This document shows positions 26,615 to 35,829 of a stretch of DNA of 64,000 bases, piece after piece. The stretch is taken from positions 62,001 to 126,000 of the forward strand of contig WGMW01000015.1 of assembly GCA_016124845.1 (NCBI GenBank), written 5' to 3'. How positions within the stretch are numbered: position 1 is the first letter of the stretch; the number at the start of each line of letters is the position of its first letter. The notes beneath the pieces are model-generated. The model saw nothing but the letters and a program-made list of their open reading frames with translations. It was not told where the DNA came from and ran no database searches. The position numbers and the translations under genes were made by a program. Origin of the DNA: Flavobacteriales bacterium (GTDB lineage: Bacteria > Bacteroidota > Bacteroidia > UBA10329).

Positions 26615-26687
26615 GTAGAGACGCGATTCATCGCGTCTGGTCAGATGCGGTCTGGTCATTTTGAGACGCGATGAATCGCGTCTCTAC
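26615..26687. repeat. perfect 24-bp inverted repeat with internal GACGCGAT palindromes
   Basis: The arm 26615-26638 is the exact reverse complement of 26664-26687; each arm is itself nearly palindromic (GACGCGATTCATCGCGTC). The spacer is 25 nt. The right arm includes the tilS stop codon. Repeats with this GTAGAGACGCGAT theme are familiar between genes in Bacteroidota and other phyla. Confidence 0.9.
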
Positions 26688-27961
26688 GTATCGGAAATGT
26701 GGACACGGAGAATTTTTTGTGTTGAATCAGTGACCTTAAATCGGTCGTCCAATCGCATTCCAACCACCCAGACAATTTCGTTTCGATGGGTGAGGAGCCA
26801 AACATTTCCTTTCTCCGTAACGGAAAGTTTTTCATCAATGAAAAAATCGCTCAGCAGTTTCCACCCTTTCATGCCAAGCGGTTTGAAGCGGTCGCCCTGC
26901 TGCCAATGGCGAAGTTTAAAGTTTTCCTGTTTGATGGTTGCTGCATCGATCAACGCCACATTCGGTTCGGTATTCAGCGATTTGACTTCGCTTCTGTCCA
27001 GAACCTCGAACTGAAGTTTTGGTGGGTTTTCGTGTGTGTTGAGCTCCGAAATGATCAGCGTTTCGCGGTCTTTCAGTACACGATGCGTATCGGAACAAAC
27101 CTCACTACCCGACATTGAATTGAGAATATCCAAAACCTCAAACACCTGATCGGACGAAAAACCATTTGGCTCCAACAGTTCCTTCAGTAATGTGAAAGGC
27201 GCATTGGATTCTTTCAGCTTGTGGATGGAAATTCCGTTGTCCGATTCCAATTCCGAAAGGTTCATTTGAACCCACCGTTCGTAGTTCGGAAGTTGATTCT
27301 CCGCCCGTTCGCAGAGTTGCAGCAACTTGCTGAAAGCCGTTTCATCCTTTGCCGCAAGCATGGGAAGCAATCGCAGCCGCACCCAATTGCGCTGATAATA
27401 GGTTTGGGCGTTCGAGGCATCTTCTCGGAACGGAACTCCTTTCTCCTTAGCATAATCGCGGATCTCATCCTTCGTCAATCCAAGCAACGGACGGATGTAA
27501 CCGACACGTTTGGACGGCATGCCTTGCAATCCACGGAAACCCGTGCCGCGCAACACGTTCAGGATCAACGATTCCACGCGGTCGTTGGCATGATGCGCCA
27601 AAGCCGTGGCCGCGTAACCGTACTCATCCGTCAATTTCTGGAAAAAACGGTAGCGTTCTTCCCGCGCCACCATCTGAATGGATGCCTTGGATTCCTCTGC
27701 CAGTTTCTGGGTTTCAATTCGTTTGGAATGGAATGGGACATTTCTCTGCGCGCACCAATTTTTTACCAAGGTCTCATCCGCATCTGAAGCCTCGCCACGC
27801 AACTGATAATTGCAATGCGCCACGGCAATGGCGTAACCGTTTTCCAACAGCATGGAGGCCAAAACCATCGAATCCACACCACCGCTTACGCCCACCAGAA
27901 TCGGGTTTCCGCTATTCGGGAAACCAAATTTCTGCATCGATTCGGAGAATCTATTTTGCAT
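26684..27961 (-). CDS. tilS: tRNA(Ile)-lysidine synthase TilS
   Basis: TilS converts C34 of the minor tRNA-Ile to lysidine so that it reads AUA. The 425-residue protein has the PP-loop SGGVDS near residue 26-31 (ILVGVSGGVDSMVL), the AHCNYQLRGEASDADE segment, ALAHHANDRVESLILNVLRGTGFRGLQGMP, and a C-terminal TilS domain ending FKPLGMKGWKLLSDFFIDEKL. It overlaps pabB by 11 nt, so it is translated from the same transcript. Its stop codon TAG lies in the right arm of the palindromic repeat downstream. Confidence 0.95.
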   Translation of the reverse strand: MQNRFSESMQKFGFPNSGNPILVGVSGGVDSMVLASMLLENGYAIAVAHCNYQLRGEASDADETLVKNWCAQRNVPFHSKRIETQKLAEESKASIQMVAREERYRFFQKLTDEYGYAATALAHHANDRVESLILNVLRGTGFRGLQGMPSKRVGYIRPLLGLTKDEIRDYAKEKGVPFREDASNAQTYYQRNWVRLRLLPMLAAKDETAFSKLLQLCERAENQLPNYERWVQMNLSELESDNGISIHKLKESNAPFTLLKELLEPNGFSSDQVFEVLDILNSMSGSEVCSDTHRVLKDRETLIISELNTHENPPKLQFEVLDRSEVKSLNTEPNVALIDAATIKQENFKLRHWQQGDRFKPLGMKGWKLLSDFFIDEKLSVTEKGNVWLLTHRNEIVWVVGMRLDDRFKVTDSTQKILRVHISDT

Positions 27962-29216
27962 GGTTGAGCAGCACGTTTCGCATGGCCTCGGCTTTCAACA
28001 TGCATTCTTCGTATTCCTTTTCGGGGTCGGACTGAATGGTAATGGCACCGCCTGTTGGAAACGTCACCACCTTCTTTTCCTCGTTGTAAAGAATGCTGCG
28101 GATGACCACGTTGAAGTCGAAATCCAGATCGGGTGTGAAATAACCGACCGCGCCCGAATACAGTCCGCGCGAAAAATCCTCAAACTGATCGATAAGTTCC
28201 ATGGCGCGGATCTTCGGTGCGCCCGTCATCGAACCCATCGGAAACGCATTGAGCAATGCATCCAGCGGGTGAACATCTTCGCGCAACTCAGCCGAAACCG
28301 TTGAGATCATCGTGTTCACATGTTCAAACGAATACACGCCACAGAGTTCGTCCACCTTCACGGTTCCTTTTTTTGCGCTTCGCGAAAGATCATTGCGTAC
28401 AAGGTCGGTGATCATTACGTTCTCAGCCATCTCCTTGGCATTGTTCCGAAGTTCCTCTTTCTGTTTCTCATTGTCGGAAGTTCTTCGGTTGGTGCCTTTC
28501 ATCGGTTGTGAAACGATGCGATTCCCATCTTTCTTCATAAAACGCTCAGGGCTCGAACTAATCAGATAGTTACCGTTGTCGGCAACGTAGCACGAGAATG
28601 GAGCGGGAGAATTTTCCTGAAGTTCCTGATACAAGCGATACGGTTCCACAACCGTGTTCTCAAATCCGTGCTGCACGCAGTAATTCACTTCGTAAATATC
28701 TCCGAACTGAATGTGCTGCTGAAGGTTCTCTATCTGGTGGCAGTACATTTCTTTGGAGATCGGCCGCATCTCGTTTCCAAGACAAGCAGGTTTGTTTTGA
28801 CGTTCGGTCTCACATTTGGAATTGGAATGTGAATAGTTCATCCAACCGTCTTCTGTCAATAGAAAAACCTCGTCAGGAACGAAAAAATGAAACATTGGAA
28901 ACCTGATGACATCAGTATTTCTGCTTGTCACATCCTCCAACACGTTCTTGGTGTCATAGCTGAAGTAGCCTACAATAAGGTCATTCTGTTTCGATAACCA
29001 GGCTCTCAGCTTTACGATGTCTTCTTTATTGTGACCTGTTATTTCTGAGTGGCTTCCATTGCAAACAAGTCTTGAGAACTTAAGCGAGTCTTTGTTTGAA
29101 CCGATCGACAGTTCGCCTTGCCAATCAAGGCATATTTGAAATTCGGAGTACCTCGGAACTCGATTCGGCTGCTCATCTCCGTCCAATTTCCGCAGTATTC
29201 TGTCAGTCCAGGCCAT
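27951..29216 (-). CDS. pabB: aminodeoxychorismate synthase component I (PabB-like)
   Basis: A chorismate-utilising enzyme of 421 residues from ATG 29216. The chorismate-binding domain has the hallmarks QFGDIYEVNYCVQHGFE, YLISSSPERF, IVSQPMKGTNRR, MITDLVRNDLSRSAKKGTVKV, VNTMISTVSAELRED and PMGSMTGAPKIRAMELIDQFE. PabB makes 4-amino-4-deoxychorismate for folate. Anthranilate synthase TrpE is the main alternative; the single gene next to tilS, without trp neighbours, and the short N-terminal region favour PabB. The glutaminase partner PabA is not in the window. Upstream start codons (29243) are possible but less likely. Confidence 0.9.
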   Translation of the reverse strand: MAWTDRILRKLDGDEQPNRVPRYSEFQICLDWQGELSIGSNKDSLKFSRLVCNGSHSEITGHNKEDIVKLRAWLSKQNDLIVGYFSYDTKNVLEDVTSRNTDVIRFPMFHFFVPDEVFLLTEDGWMNYSHSNSKCETERQNKPACLGNEMRPISKEMYCHQIENLQQHIQFGDIYEVNYCVQHGFENTVVEPYRLYQELQENSPAPFSCYVADNGNYLISSSPERFMKKDGNRIVSQPMKGTNRRTSDNEKQKEELRNNAKEMAENVMITDLVRNDLSRSAKKGTVKVDELCGVYSFEHVNTMISTVSAELREDVHPLDALLNAFPMGSMTGAPKIRAMELIDQFEDFSRGLYSGAVGYFTPDLDFDFNVVIRSILYNEEKKVVTFPTGGAITIQSDPEKEYEECMLKAEAMRNVLLNHAK

Positions 29217-29403
29217 GGTTGCAAATTTCGATAAACGACACAACGCAGCACGTCAGTTGACGTAAATATGTCTGTTTGAAGGCTGCACTTCAAGGTTGAA
29301 AATTAATTGAGAATGGAATTTTAGCGACCTTTACAAAGCAAAAGCATTAGCTTTAAGGTTCGCTTCAAGTAGTTTTGAAACGGAAATTGAAAACACGACT
29401 TAA

Positions 29404-31062
29404 ATGAAGAAGTTTATCTACGCTGAGTTCGGATTCCTGCTGACGACCGCATTGGTTTTGGGAACCATTGATGCAAATGCGCAGGGCGTGGTCAACAATG
29501 GAGCCAAGATGAACATTGCCGCTGGCACCTACCTCAACATTGATAATGGTGGGTTTACGAACCAAAGTGGCGGAGGCGTTACCAACGCTGGCACCATGCA
29601 GGTGGAAGGTGACTGGGAAAACAATGATGCCGGAGGTGTTTTTGATACCAATGACGGAGTGGTTGAACTTGACGGTGCGGCCCAAGACATTACCGGTAGC
29701 CAACTTACCGATTTTCATGACCTTACAGTAAAAGGTAGCGACCATAAGACCTTGAACGGGGTTGATGCCAACGTATATGACGTTCTGACCTTGACCGGCA
29801 AGAGCCTTCGGCTGAACACCAATACCTTGAATATTGAGAACTCGGCCACTGCGGCCATTACAGGTACGGGCAAGATCATTTCTGAGACCGGCCCAGCGGA
29901 AGGTGGTTATGGTGTGCTCCGTTGGAAGATCGGAACGAACACAGGTAATTACACCATTCCATTCGGTACAGATGTGGCCAGTCCGGCAGACCTTTCTTTC
30001 GGATACAACATTACAACGGCCGGAGGTCCAACATCCATGTACAAGACCTTCTCTACCTACGAAACGGATCCTCAAAACTCATTTACTGGAACAAACATTA
30101 CGGTCAATCCACTTCCATCTCAATGGACGGATCTTCCTTATACCGTAAATAACCTTACTGATGATTACATTCAAGCGGCACACTACTGGACCGTTGACCG
30201 ATTCTGGATCATTGATGCTGAAAACATCGGTGAAGGACAAGGCGGTTATACGGTTAAGCCTCGAATGGAATATGTGTTCAAGTATCTGGATTCAGAGATT
30301 GCTTCTCCAAACCACATTACAGAGGCCAATCTTGTGCCACAGCGTTATAATCATACGTTAGACAAATGGGGCGATTGGCTCTATGGTGTGCCATCTGCCA
30401 TTACCAATACATCTACGAACAAAACAACTATACAGATCGCGCAGGATGCGGGTACTTGGACAGAGGACATGTATCCGGTTTGGACACTTGTAGATAACAG
30501 TGATCCGCTTCCGATCGAGATCACCCGTTTTGCGGGAACTTGTATGAACGGTGAAGTGGAAGTGAGTTGGACAACTTGGACAGAGACGAACAACGATTTC
30601 TTTACGCTGGAACGCAGTAGTAACGGAACGGATTTCGAGAAGGTAGATGTTGTGGATGGTGCCGGTAACAGCAACGAACCGCTGAATTATCATGTGACCG
30701 ACATGGATGCCAATGGTGGGACTTCCTATTACCGTTTGAAGGACACGGATTTTTCAGGAAAATCATCTTACTCGGAGGTCATCGCGGTTACCTGCGGTGA
30801 GAATGCCAATGAGTTCGATTTTGTGAATGCGTATGATGTCGATCATACATCCGTGGTGGTTCAGTTCACGGCCGTTGATGGTGAGGATTTCGTTATCCAG
30901 TTGTTTGATGGAAGTGGACGTTTGGTATTGGATCATGCAGGTGTTGCTTATGAAGGTATGAACAAGGTCAATCTTGCAACACGAGATCTTTCCCAAGGAA
31001 TTTATATTATTAACCTGTCAAATTCGACAAAGAAATTCAGCAAACGAGTAATGCTGAAATAA
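29404..31062 (+). CDS. secreted protein with T9SS type A sorting domain
   Basis: A 552-residue protein with an N-terminal signal (MKKFIYAEFGFLLTTALVLGTIDANAQ). A long N-terminal region of short Gly/Asn-rich beta repeats follows (NIAAGTYLNIDNGGFTNQ, TNAGTMQVEGDWENNDAGG, NALDLTV-like strands), typical of beta-helix or adhesin-type proteins. A fibronectin-like segment (EVSWTTWTETNNDFFTLERSSNGTDFEKV) comes next, and the last 75 residues are the type A sorting domain (QLFDGSGRLVLD ... LSQGIYIINLSNSTKKFSKRVMLK). It should be exported by the T9SS and anchored or released at the surface. The 187-nt gap upstream shows no clear promoter box. Confidence 0.9.
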   Translation: MKKFIYAEFGFLLTTALVLGTIDANAQGVVNNGAKMNIAAGTYLNIDNGGFTNQSGGGVTNAGTMQVEGDWENNDAGGVFDTNDGVVELDGAAQDITGSQLTDFHDLTVKGSDHKTLNGVDANVYDVLTLTGKSLRLNTNTLNIENSATAAITGTGKIISETGPAEGGYGVLRWKIGTNTGNYTIPFGTDVASPADLSFGYNITTAGGPTSMYKTFSTYETDPQNSFTGTNITVNPLPSQWTDLPYTVNNLTDDYIQAAHYWTVDRFWIIDAENIGEGQGGYTVKPRMEYVFKYLDSEIASPNHITEANLVPQRYNHTLDKWGDWLYGVPSAITNTSTNKTTIQIAQDAGTWTEDMYPVWTLVDNSDPLPIEITRFAGTCMNGEVEVSWTTWTETNNDFFTLERSSNGTDFEKVDVVDGAGNSNEPLNYHVTDMDANGGTSYYRLKDTDFSGKSSYSEVIAVTCGENANEFDFVNAYDVDHTSVVVQFTAVDGEDFVIQLFDGSGRLVLDHAGVAYEGMNKVNLATRDLSQGIYIINLSNSTKKFSKRVMLK

Positions 31063-31088
31063 TCCACCTCGGTGGCAGCTGTAAATGG

Positions 31089-31115
31089 GGGAGGACTTCG
31101 GTTCTCCCTTTTTTT
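31089..31115 (+). terminator. intrinsic terminator with TTCG loop
   Basis: GGGAGGAC and GTTCTCCC pair (one G-T wobble) around a C(TTCG)G tetraloop, followed by seven T residues. It ends the T9SS cargo gene and overlaps the stop codon of hemH on the other strand. Confidence 0.92.
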
Positions 31116-32124
31116 ATTTGGTGCGGATGTAGTTTGCGAAGAAAGCAACCCAATCTGGGTCGTCATTCAAGCTTGGAACCAGATCGACCTTCTCGCCTCC
31201 GTGCTCCTTGAAAATCTCATCGTACTCATGACCGATCTCAATCAGTGTTTCGAGGCAATCGGCCACAAAAGCAGGGGAGAAGATGAGCATGCGCTTGGCA
31301 CCGCCTTTTGCTTTTTCAGCTACTACTTTGTCTGAATAAGGCTTGATCCACTTATCATCCAAACGGGATTGGAATGAGGTTGTATATCTGTCTTCCGATA
31401 GCCCCAGTTTCTCAGCAATTCGCTTGGTAGACTCATAGCACGCGGCCTTGTAGCAATACTGGTTTTCGCCCGTTACGCCATGCTCGCAATTGCGGTCATC
31501 GCACAGGCCTTCGTCATAAACCTTATCCAACTGTCGGATTGGAAGCCCGTGATAACTGAACAGAATATGATCGTATGAATCGAGGTCGAACTGCTTGGCG
31601 CGTTTCACGAAACCATCAATGTATCCATCCAATTCATAGAACTGGCTCACAAAAACCATTTCTGGAATAACCCACCATTTGGAGGCGATGCGCATCACTT
31701 CCTCAATGCACGTTCCCGTAGATGAAGACGCATACTGCGGATACATCGGCACCACAATGATCTTCTTCGGGTTATTCTTGCGAAGCTTCTCCAAACCTTC
31801 TTCCACCGAAGGAGATTGGTAACGCATGGCTATCTCTACTTGATACTTCTCGCCAAGATCTGCCTGCAATCCATTCTTGAAATTCTCGGAGTGAATGAGC
31901 AGCGGAGAACCTTCAGGCGTCCACATCTGCTGATAGATCTTGGCCGATTTCGGTGCGCGAAAAGGAACGATGATGGCATTCACCAGAATCTTCCGCGCCA
32001 ACCAAGGAATATCAATGACACGAGGGTCATTGAGGAACTCGGATAGGTACTTCCGAACATCACCCACTTTGGGTGAGTCGGGCGTTCCGACATTCATGAG
32101 GAGAACTCCTATTTCTGGCTTCAT
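31114..32124 (-). CDS. hemH: ferrochelatase HemH
   Basis: HemH inserts ferrous iron into protoporphyrin IX, the last step of protoheme synthesis. The 336-residue protein has GVLLMNVGTPDSP at the N-terminus, VVPMYPQYASSSTG, the metal-site motif FSYHGLP with catalytic His, the Cys-rich stretch CDDRNCEHGVTGENQYCYKAAC and the C-terminal PAFVADCLETLIEIGHEYDEIF. Length is normal. The next gene downstream on this strand is pabB, but it is separated by the convergent T9SS cargo gene. The gap upstream (32125-32228) holds repeated CAATAAC motifs. Confidence 0.96.
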   Translation of the reverse strand: MKPEIGVLLMNVGTPDSPKVGDVRKYLSEFLNDPRVIDIPWLARKILVNAIIVPFRAPKSAKIYQQMWTPEGSPLLIHSENFKNGLQADLGEKYQVEIAMRYQSPSVEEGLEKLRKNNPKKIIVVPMYPQYASSSTGTCIEEVMRIASKWWVIPEMVFVSQFYELDGYIDGFVKRAKQFDLDSYDHILFSYHGLPIRQLDKVYDEGLCDDRNCEHGVTGENQYCYKAACYESTKRIAEKLGLSEDRYTTSFQSRLDDKWIKPYSDKVVAEKAKGGAKRMLIFSPAFVADCLETLIEIGHEYDEIFKEHGGEKVDLVPSLNDDPDWVAFFANYIRTK

Positions 32125-32136
32125 GGAGACTGGTTC

Positions 32137-32193
32137 TTGGTTATTGGGTTATTGAGTAAACCGTCATATGCCAATAACTAATAACTCAATAAC
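32137..32193. repeat. CAATAAC / GTTATTG repeat cluster
   Basis: Two GTTATTG copies (32140-32156) face two CAATAAC copies (32172-32193); GTTATTGAG (32148-32156) and CTCAATAAC (32185-32193) are perfect arms. It sits between lpd and hemH, both on the minus strand, and could form a hairpin there. Confidence 0.55.
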
Positions 32194-32228
32194 TGACAGG
32201 AAACCGTGGACAGGACCATTTGTTCCGA

Positions 32229-33632
32229 TCACATGTGCAACGAACGGTTGTCCGTAGCAGCCAAACAGGCTTCTTTAATGGCTTCTGTATATGTTGGGTG
32301 AGCGTGCGAGATGCGCGAAACATCCTCAGCAGACGCACGGAATTCCATGGCAACAACCGCTTCCGCGATCATATCTGCAGCTCGTGCTCCGATCATGTGT
32401 ACACCCAAAATCTCATCGGTGTTCTTATCGGCAAGAACCTTTACCAATCCATCAAGGTCCATACTGGCGCGAGAACGGCCCAACGCGCGCATCGGGAACG
32501 AACCAACTTTGTATTCAACACCTTCTTCCTTCAGTTGCTCTTCGGTTTTACCGACAGCGGCAACTTCTGGCCACGTGTAAACCACGCCAGGAATCAGGTT
32601 GTAATCCACATGCGGTTTCTGACCAGCCATGGTCTCAGCAACGAAAACGCCTTCTTCCTCGGCTTTGTGTGCAAGCATCGCGCCTTTAATGACATCGCCA
32701 ATGGCGTAAATGCCCGGCACTTTTGTCTGTAGGTGGTTGTCCACTTCAATGCGGCCGCGGTCATCGGTTTTCAGACCGATCTTATCCAAACCAAGCCCTT
32801 CGGTGTATGGCTTACGACCCACCGAAACAAGGCAGTAATCGCCTTCCAACACCAACTCCTTGCCCTTAGCGTCATCGGCCTTCAGCGTTACGGTCTTGCC
32901 TTTGGCAGAAACTTCCTTCACCTTGTGGCTCAGGTAGAACTTCATGCCTTCCTTCTTCAGCACTTTCAGCAACTCCTTGCCCAAGGTCTTGTCCATGGTC
33001 GGGATGATGCTGTCCATGTATTCCACCACCGAAACTTCGGCACCCAAACGGGCATACACCGAACCCAATTCGAGGCCGATAACGCCACCACCGACCACGA
33101 TCAGGTGCTTCGGTACTTCGGTAAGGTTCAACGCTTCGGTGGAGGTGATCACACGCTTCTTATCAATGGTGATGAACGGCAATGATGACGGCTTGGAACC
33201 CGTGGCAATGATCACCTTGTCGGTGTCAATGCTTTCTGTCTTGCCATCGGCTTTGGTCACCGTGATCTTGTTCTTGGTCTCGAAACTTCCCACGCCTTCA
33301 TACACCTCGATCTTGTTCTTCTTCATCAGAAAACTGATGCCGTCCACATTCTGCTTCACCACATCAGCCTTGCGATCGATCATCTGTTTGATGTTGACCT
33401 TCGGTTCCGGGATGTCTATGCCGTGGGTCTTGAAAGTATGCTTGGCGTTGTGAAAATGCTCGGATGAATCGAGCAGTGCCTTTGACGGGATGCAACCCAC
33501 GTTGAGACACGTTCCGCCAAGGGTCGGATACTTCTCAATAATGGCTGTTTTCATACCCAATTGCGCACATCGGATGGCTGCCACATAGCCACCTGGGCCC
33601 GAACCGATAATCGTTACATCATACTTTGCCAT
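32229..33632 (-). CDS. lpdA: dihydrolipoyl dehydrogenase
   Basis: The E3 flavoenzyme of 2-oxo-acid dehydrogenase and glycine-cleavage complexes, oxidising dihydrolipoamide with NAD+. The 467-residue protein has the FAD GxGxxG (G10, G12, G15), the redox disulfide CLNVGC (Cys42, Cys47), an NAD-binding GGGVIGLELGSVYARLG, and the C-terminal catalytic His-Glu pair (HAHPTYTEAIKEAC). It stands alone rather than beside E1/E2 genes. It has its own promoter and a leader of about 24 nt. Confidence 0.96.
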   Translation of the reverse strand: MAKYDVTIIGSGPGGYVAAIRCAQLGMKTAIIEKYPTLGGTCLNVGCIPSKALLDSSEHFHNAKHTFKTHGIDIPEPKVNIKQMIDRKADVVKQNVDGISFLMKKNKIEVYEGVGSFETKNKITVTKADGKTESIDTDKVIIATGSKPSSLPFITIDKKRVITSTEALNLTEVPKHLIVVGGGVIGLELGSVYARLGAEVSVVEYMDSIIPTMDKTLGKELLKVLKKEGMKFYLSHKVKEVSAKGKTVTLKADDAKGKELVLEGDYCLVSVGRKPYTEGLGLDKIGLKTDDRGRIEVDNHLQTKVPGIYAIGDVIKGAMLAHKAEEEGVFVAETMAGQKPHVDYNLIPGVVYTWPEVAAVGKTEEQLKEEGVEYKVGSFPMRALGRSRASMDLDGLVKVLADKNTDEILGVHMIGARAADMIAEAVVAMEFRASAEDVSRISHAHPTYTEAIKEACLAATDNRSLHM

Positions 33633-33655
33633 AGCTCTTCTTTTTTGAACGGCCG

Positions 33656-33663
33656 CAAAGGTA
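33656..33663 (-). promoter_or_regulatory. promoter of lpd (TACCTTTG)
   Basis: TACCTTTG on the minus strand is a perfect -7 element 24 nt before the lpd ATG. A good -33 TTG is not obvious; the closest T-rich triplet is in TTCACATCTTCG. Confidence 0.6.
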
Positions 33664-33699
33664 GGTTTTGCTTACGAAGATGTGAAGTGATGAGGGAGA

Positions 33700-35460
33700 C
33701 TATTGCTGTTCCAACTCTGGGCAATTGAATGAACCGAGGTTATCCACGCCAAGTTTTTCAAGCACGGACTGATTCCATCTTACCATGGCCTCTTTGTTTG
33801 TTCCATGCGCTGTTTCACTTACAAATTGATGGAGTGTTTTCTGTAGCATGGTCTGATGCTGCCGATGGAGCGATCTGGCATCATCCATCGATAATCTTTT
33901 CGAGCGCAATTCTTGGTCAAGTTCCCGCCTTTGAATCTCCACCAGATCGAAATACATGTTGATGAAAATCTGTGCGCTGCAGGTAACAGGTAGATGGAAG
34001 AAACTCTCGTAGGGGTCGAACATGGCGAATGTGCGGAACTGGATGGAGTCATTGATCCGCCATGGATCCATCAGGATGAAGGCATTGAGATGGAACTTTT
34101 CGTTGGGCATTTCGCTCAGTTTTCGGCTGCGCTTATCAGGCGAGAATTCGGCAAAACGGATGCGTTTTTCTCCGCTCCAGAACATGTGCGATGCTTCGAA
34201 GAATCGGCCATCATCAAATGCATGGTGGTCTTTGGCCACATCATTCAGTTCATTCATAGACGTTTGGAGGAAGCGTGACCGTTCCGCATTCTGATCTACC
34301 AACGAAAACGGCCTGGATTGTTGCCAGAACCCTTCATTTTTTGGCAAGGCACTCAGATTGCGATAGTCGGAAAGATGCTTCAACCCTTCGGTCGGAAAAG
34401 GCATGAGAAACGGTTGTCGCTTCCAACTTGGTTTCAGAACCGCGTATGAGACAACCGATTGTTTGCGTTGTACCGAATCGCGAATGCTCAGATAGCTGAA
34501 ATCGTAGGCAAAGTCGATGCTATTGAGTCTGTAATTCCCATCGCGCACATCGAATGTCCGCGTAATGGAAAGGTTCACCTTCTCCAGACCATCATCGGGC
34601 CACAAGGGTACAAACGGGTACACCGAGGCATTCTCCACCTCGAACTTCACTTTGATGAGCGCATTGCTGGCCGAATCTATCCAAGCCTTGCCAGCAAACA
34701 TGTCGTTGCGTTGGTCGCGGGGCGAGAACGAGATGATGTAAACGTTGCCACCATCAGCAGACCGATTGATGCCATCGAGACTCAGATCGTACGACCGCTT
34801 CAATTTCTGGCGTCCCAATTGGAACGGATTGGTCGGAAAGGCCGCCTGCGGAACGAACAGTAATTGCCCGTTGATGGCCTTGGAGATGTCGGTGGAAATG
34901 AAGTAGCCGTTGTTCCATTTTTGCAACCCCAGCCTGCCTGTTTTCATACGCAGTTCGGCCACGTCATAGCCTCGGTAAACGCCATTGTAATAGAGTTCGA
35001 GAAGTTCGGTGCGAACGCTGTCAACAAAGGTTTCGAGAAAGAGATAGGACGGAAGGGTATCGGTCTGGCGCGATGCCGTTTCCCGCACCTTCCAAAGCAG
35101 GGTGTAGAGCAGTTCGTTATTGGCCATCACCACCACTTCAGATAGGAGATTCTGCTTCGGTTTCAGGTTCACCACCATACTGTCATACGCTGTAAGCGTG
35201 ATGGTCTCATACCCTATGAACGAGAACTGGAGCTTCTCATCCGAACCGATTCCCGAAATGCGGAATTGCCCTTCCACATCGGCAATGGTGCCCGTCTCGG
35301 TTCGGGCCGCGTAGATGTTGGCAAACGGAAGTGGGGCTCCGCTGCCACCGTCCAATACGGTTCCCCTGATGGCCGTGGTCTGCCCTTGTGCCGATAACAG
35401 CCCCAACAGAAGCTGAGAGCACAGTAAGACGACCGTTCGTATTGCTGGGTTTGCTACCAT
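33700..35460 (-). CDS. carboxypeptidase-regulatory-domain outer-membrane-associated protein
   Basis: A 586-residue protein with a signal peptide (ending LLGLLSAQGQ), then a CarboxypepD_reg-like beta sandwich (residues of about 30-105: AIRGTVLDGGSGAPLPFANIYAARTETGTIADVEGQFRI). The remainder is a long unclassified region of the kind that follows this domain in Bacteroidota surface proteins, similar in order to the DUF5686 protein at 46996 but without its final barrel. It is a probable outer-membrane or periplasmic protein; function unknown. Confidence 0.87.
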   Translation of the reverse strand: MVANPAIRTVVLLCSQLLLGLLSAQGQTTAIRGTVLDGGSGAPLPFANIYAARTETGTIADVEGQFRISGIGSDEKLQFSFIGYETITLTAYDSMVVNLKPKQNLLSEVVVMANNELLYTLLWKVRETASRQTDTLPSYLFLETFVDSVRTELLELYYNGVYRGYDVAELRMKTGRLGLQKWNNGYFISTDISKAINGQLLFVPQAAFPTNPFQLGRQKLKRSYDLSLDGINRSADGGNVYIISFSPRDQRNDMFAGKAWIDSASNALIKVKFEVENASVYPFVPLWPDDGLEKVNLSITRTFDVRDGNYRLNSIDFAYDFSYLSIRDSVQRKQSVVSYAVLKPSWKRQPFLMPFPTEGLKHLSDYRNLSALPKNEGFWQQSRPFSLVDQNAERSRFLQTSMNELNDVAKDHHAFDDGRFFEASHMFWSGEKRIRFAEFSPDKRSRKLSEMPNEKFHLNAFILMDPWRINDSIQFRTFAMFDPYESFFHLPVTCSAQIFINMYFDLVEIQRRELDQELRSKRLSMDDARSLHRQHQTMLQKTLHQFVSETAHGTNKEAMVRWNQSVLEKLGVDNLGSFNCPELEQQ

Positions 35461-35481
35461 GGGAGGTTACGAATTTAATGA

Positions 35482-35829
35482 ATGGACAATGTCAACCATT
35501 TCAAAGAGCTCTTGGGAGGCGATGCCTGTTTCCACGGTCATTTCCACTCCTTCTATGGCTCGTATCGGCTCTTCTACGGAAGGTTACCTCCCTTCTACGG
35601 CTCGATAGCTCCCTTCTACGACTCGTTACGGTCGGTGAAATTTATGGACAAGACGGTGAAATTCTCGGACAAGCCCGTTCAATTCCCGGACAAGACGGCT
35701 TGGTTCTCGGACAAGACGGCTTGGTTCTCGGACAAGACGGCTCGGTTCTCGGACAAGACGGTTCAGTTCCCGTACAAGACCGCGAAATTCATGGACAAGG
35801 CCGCTTGGTGCATGGACAAGGCCCCATAA
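35482..35829 (+). CDS. candidate 115-residue heptad-repeat protein
   Basis: From ATG 35482 one frame reads through two in-phase 21-bp arrays. The first gives four heptads FYGSYRL, FYGRLPP, FYGSIAP and FYDSLRS; the second gives eight of the type F(S/P/M)DKT(A/V)x and a final MDKAP. The array is also open in the other two forward frames and on the minus strand, which any 21-bp array can do, so openness alone is weak evidence. Against a gene: no promoter, no known domain, and no signal peptide. For a gene: changes between units keep the Phe, Asp and Lys positions. I regard it as uncertain. Confidence 0.4.
   Translation: MDNVNHFKELLGGDACFHGHFHSFYGSYRLFYGRLPPFYGSIAPFYDSLRSVKFMDKTVKFSDKPVQFPDKTAWFSDKTAWFSDKTARFSDKTVQFPYKTAKFMDKAAWCMDKAP
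35551..35634. repeat. four 21-bp tandem repeats (array 1)
   Basis: Units start at 35551, 35572, 35593 and 35614 with the theme TTCTAYGGMWSG. They are contiguous with no spacers and in phase with array 2. Confidence 0.9.
35644..35825. repeat. eight and a half 21-bp tandem repeats (array 2)
   Basis: Units start every 21 nt from 35644 to 35812 with the theme TCGGACAAGACGGCTTGGTTC in its most common form; units 4 and 5 differ by one base. There are no spacers, so this is a minisatellite and not a CRISPR array. Confidence 0.97.

Noticed and set aside
35644-35825. Possible CRISPR array
   Set aside because: The 21-nt units are contiguous with no spacers and differ gradually; no cas genes occur in the window.
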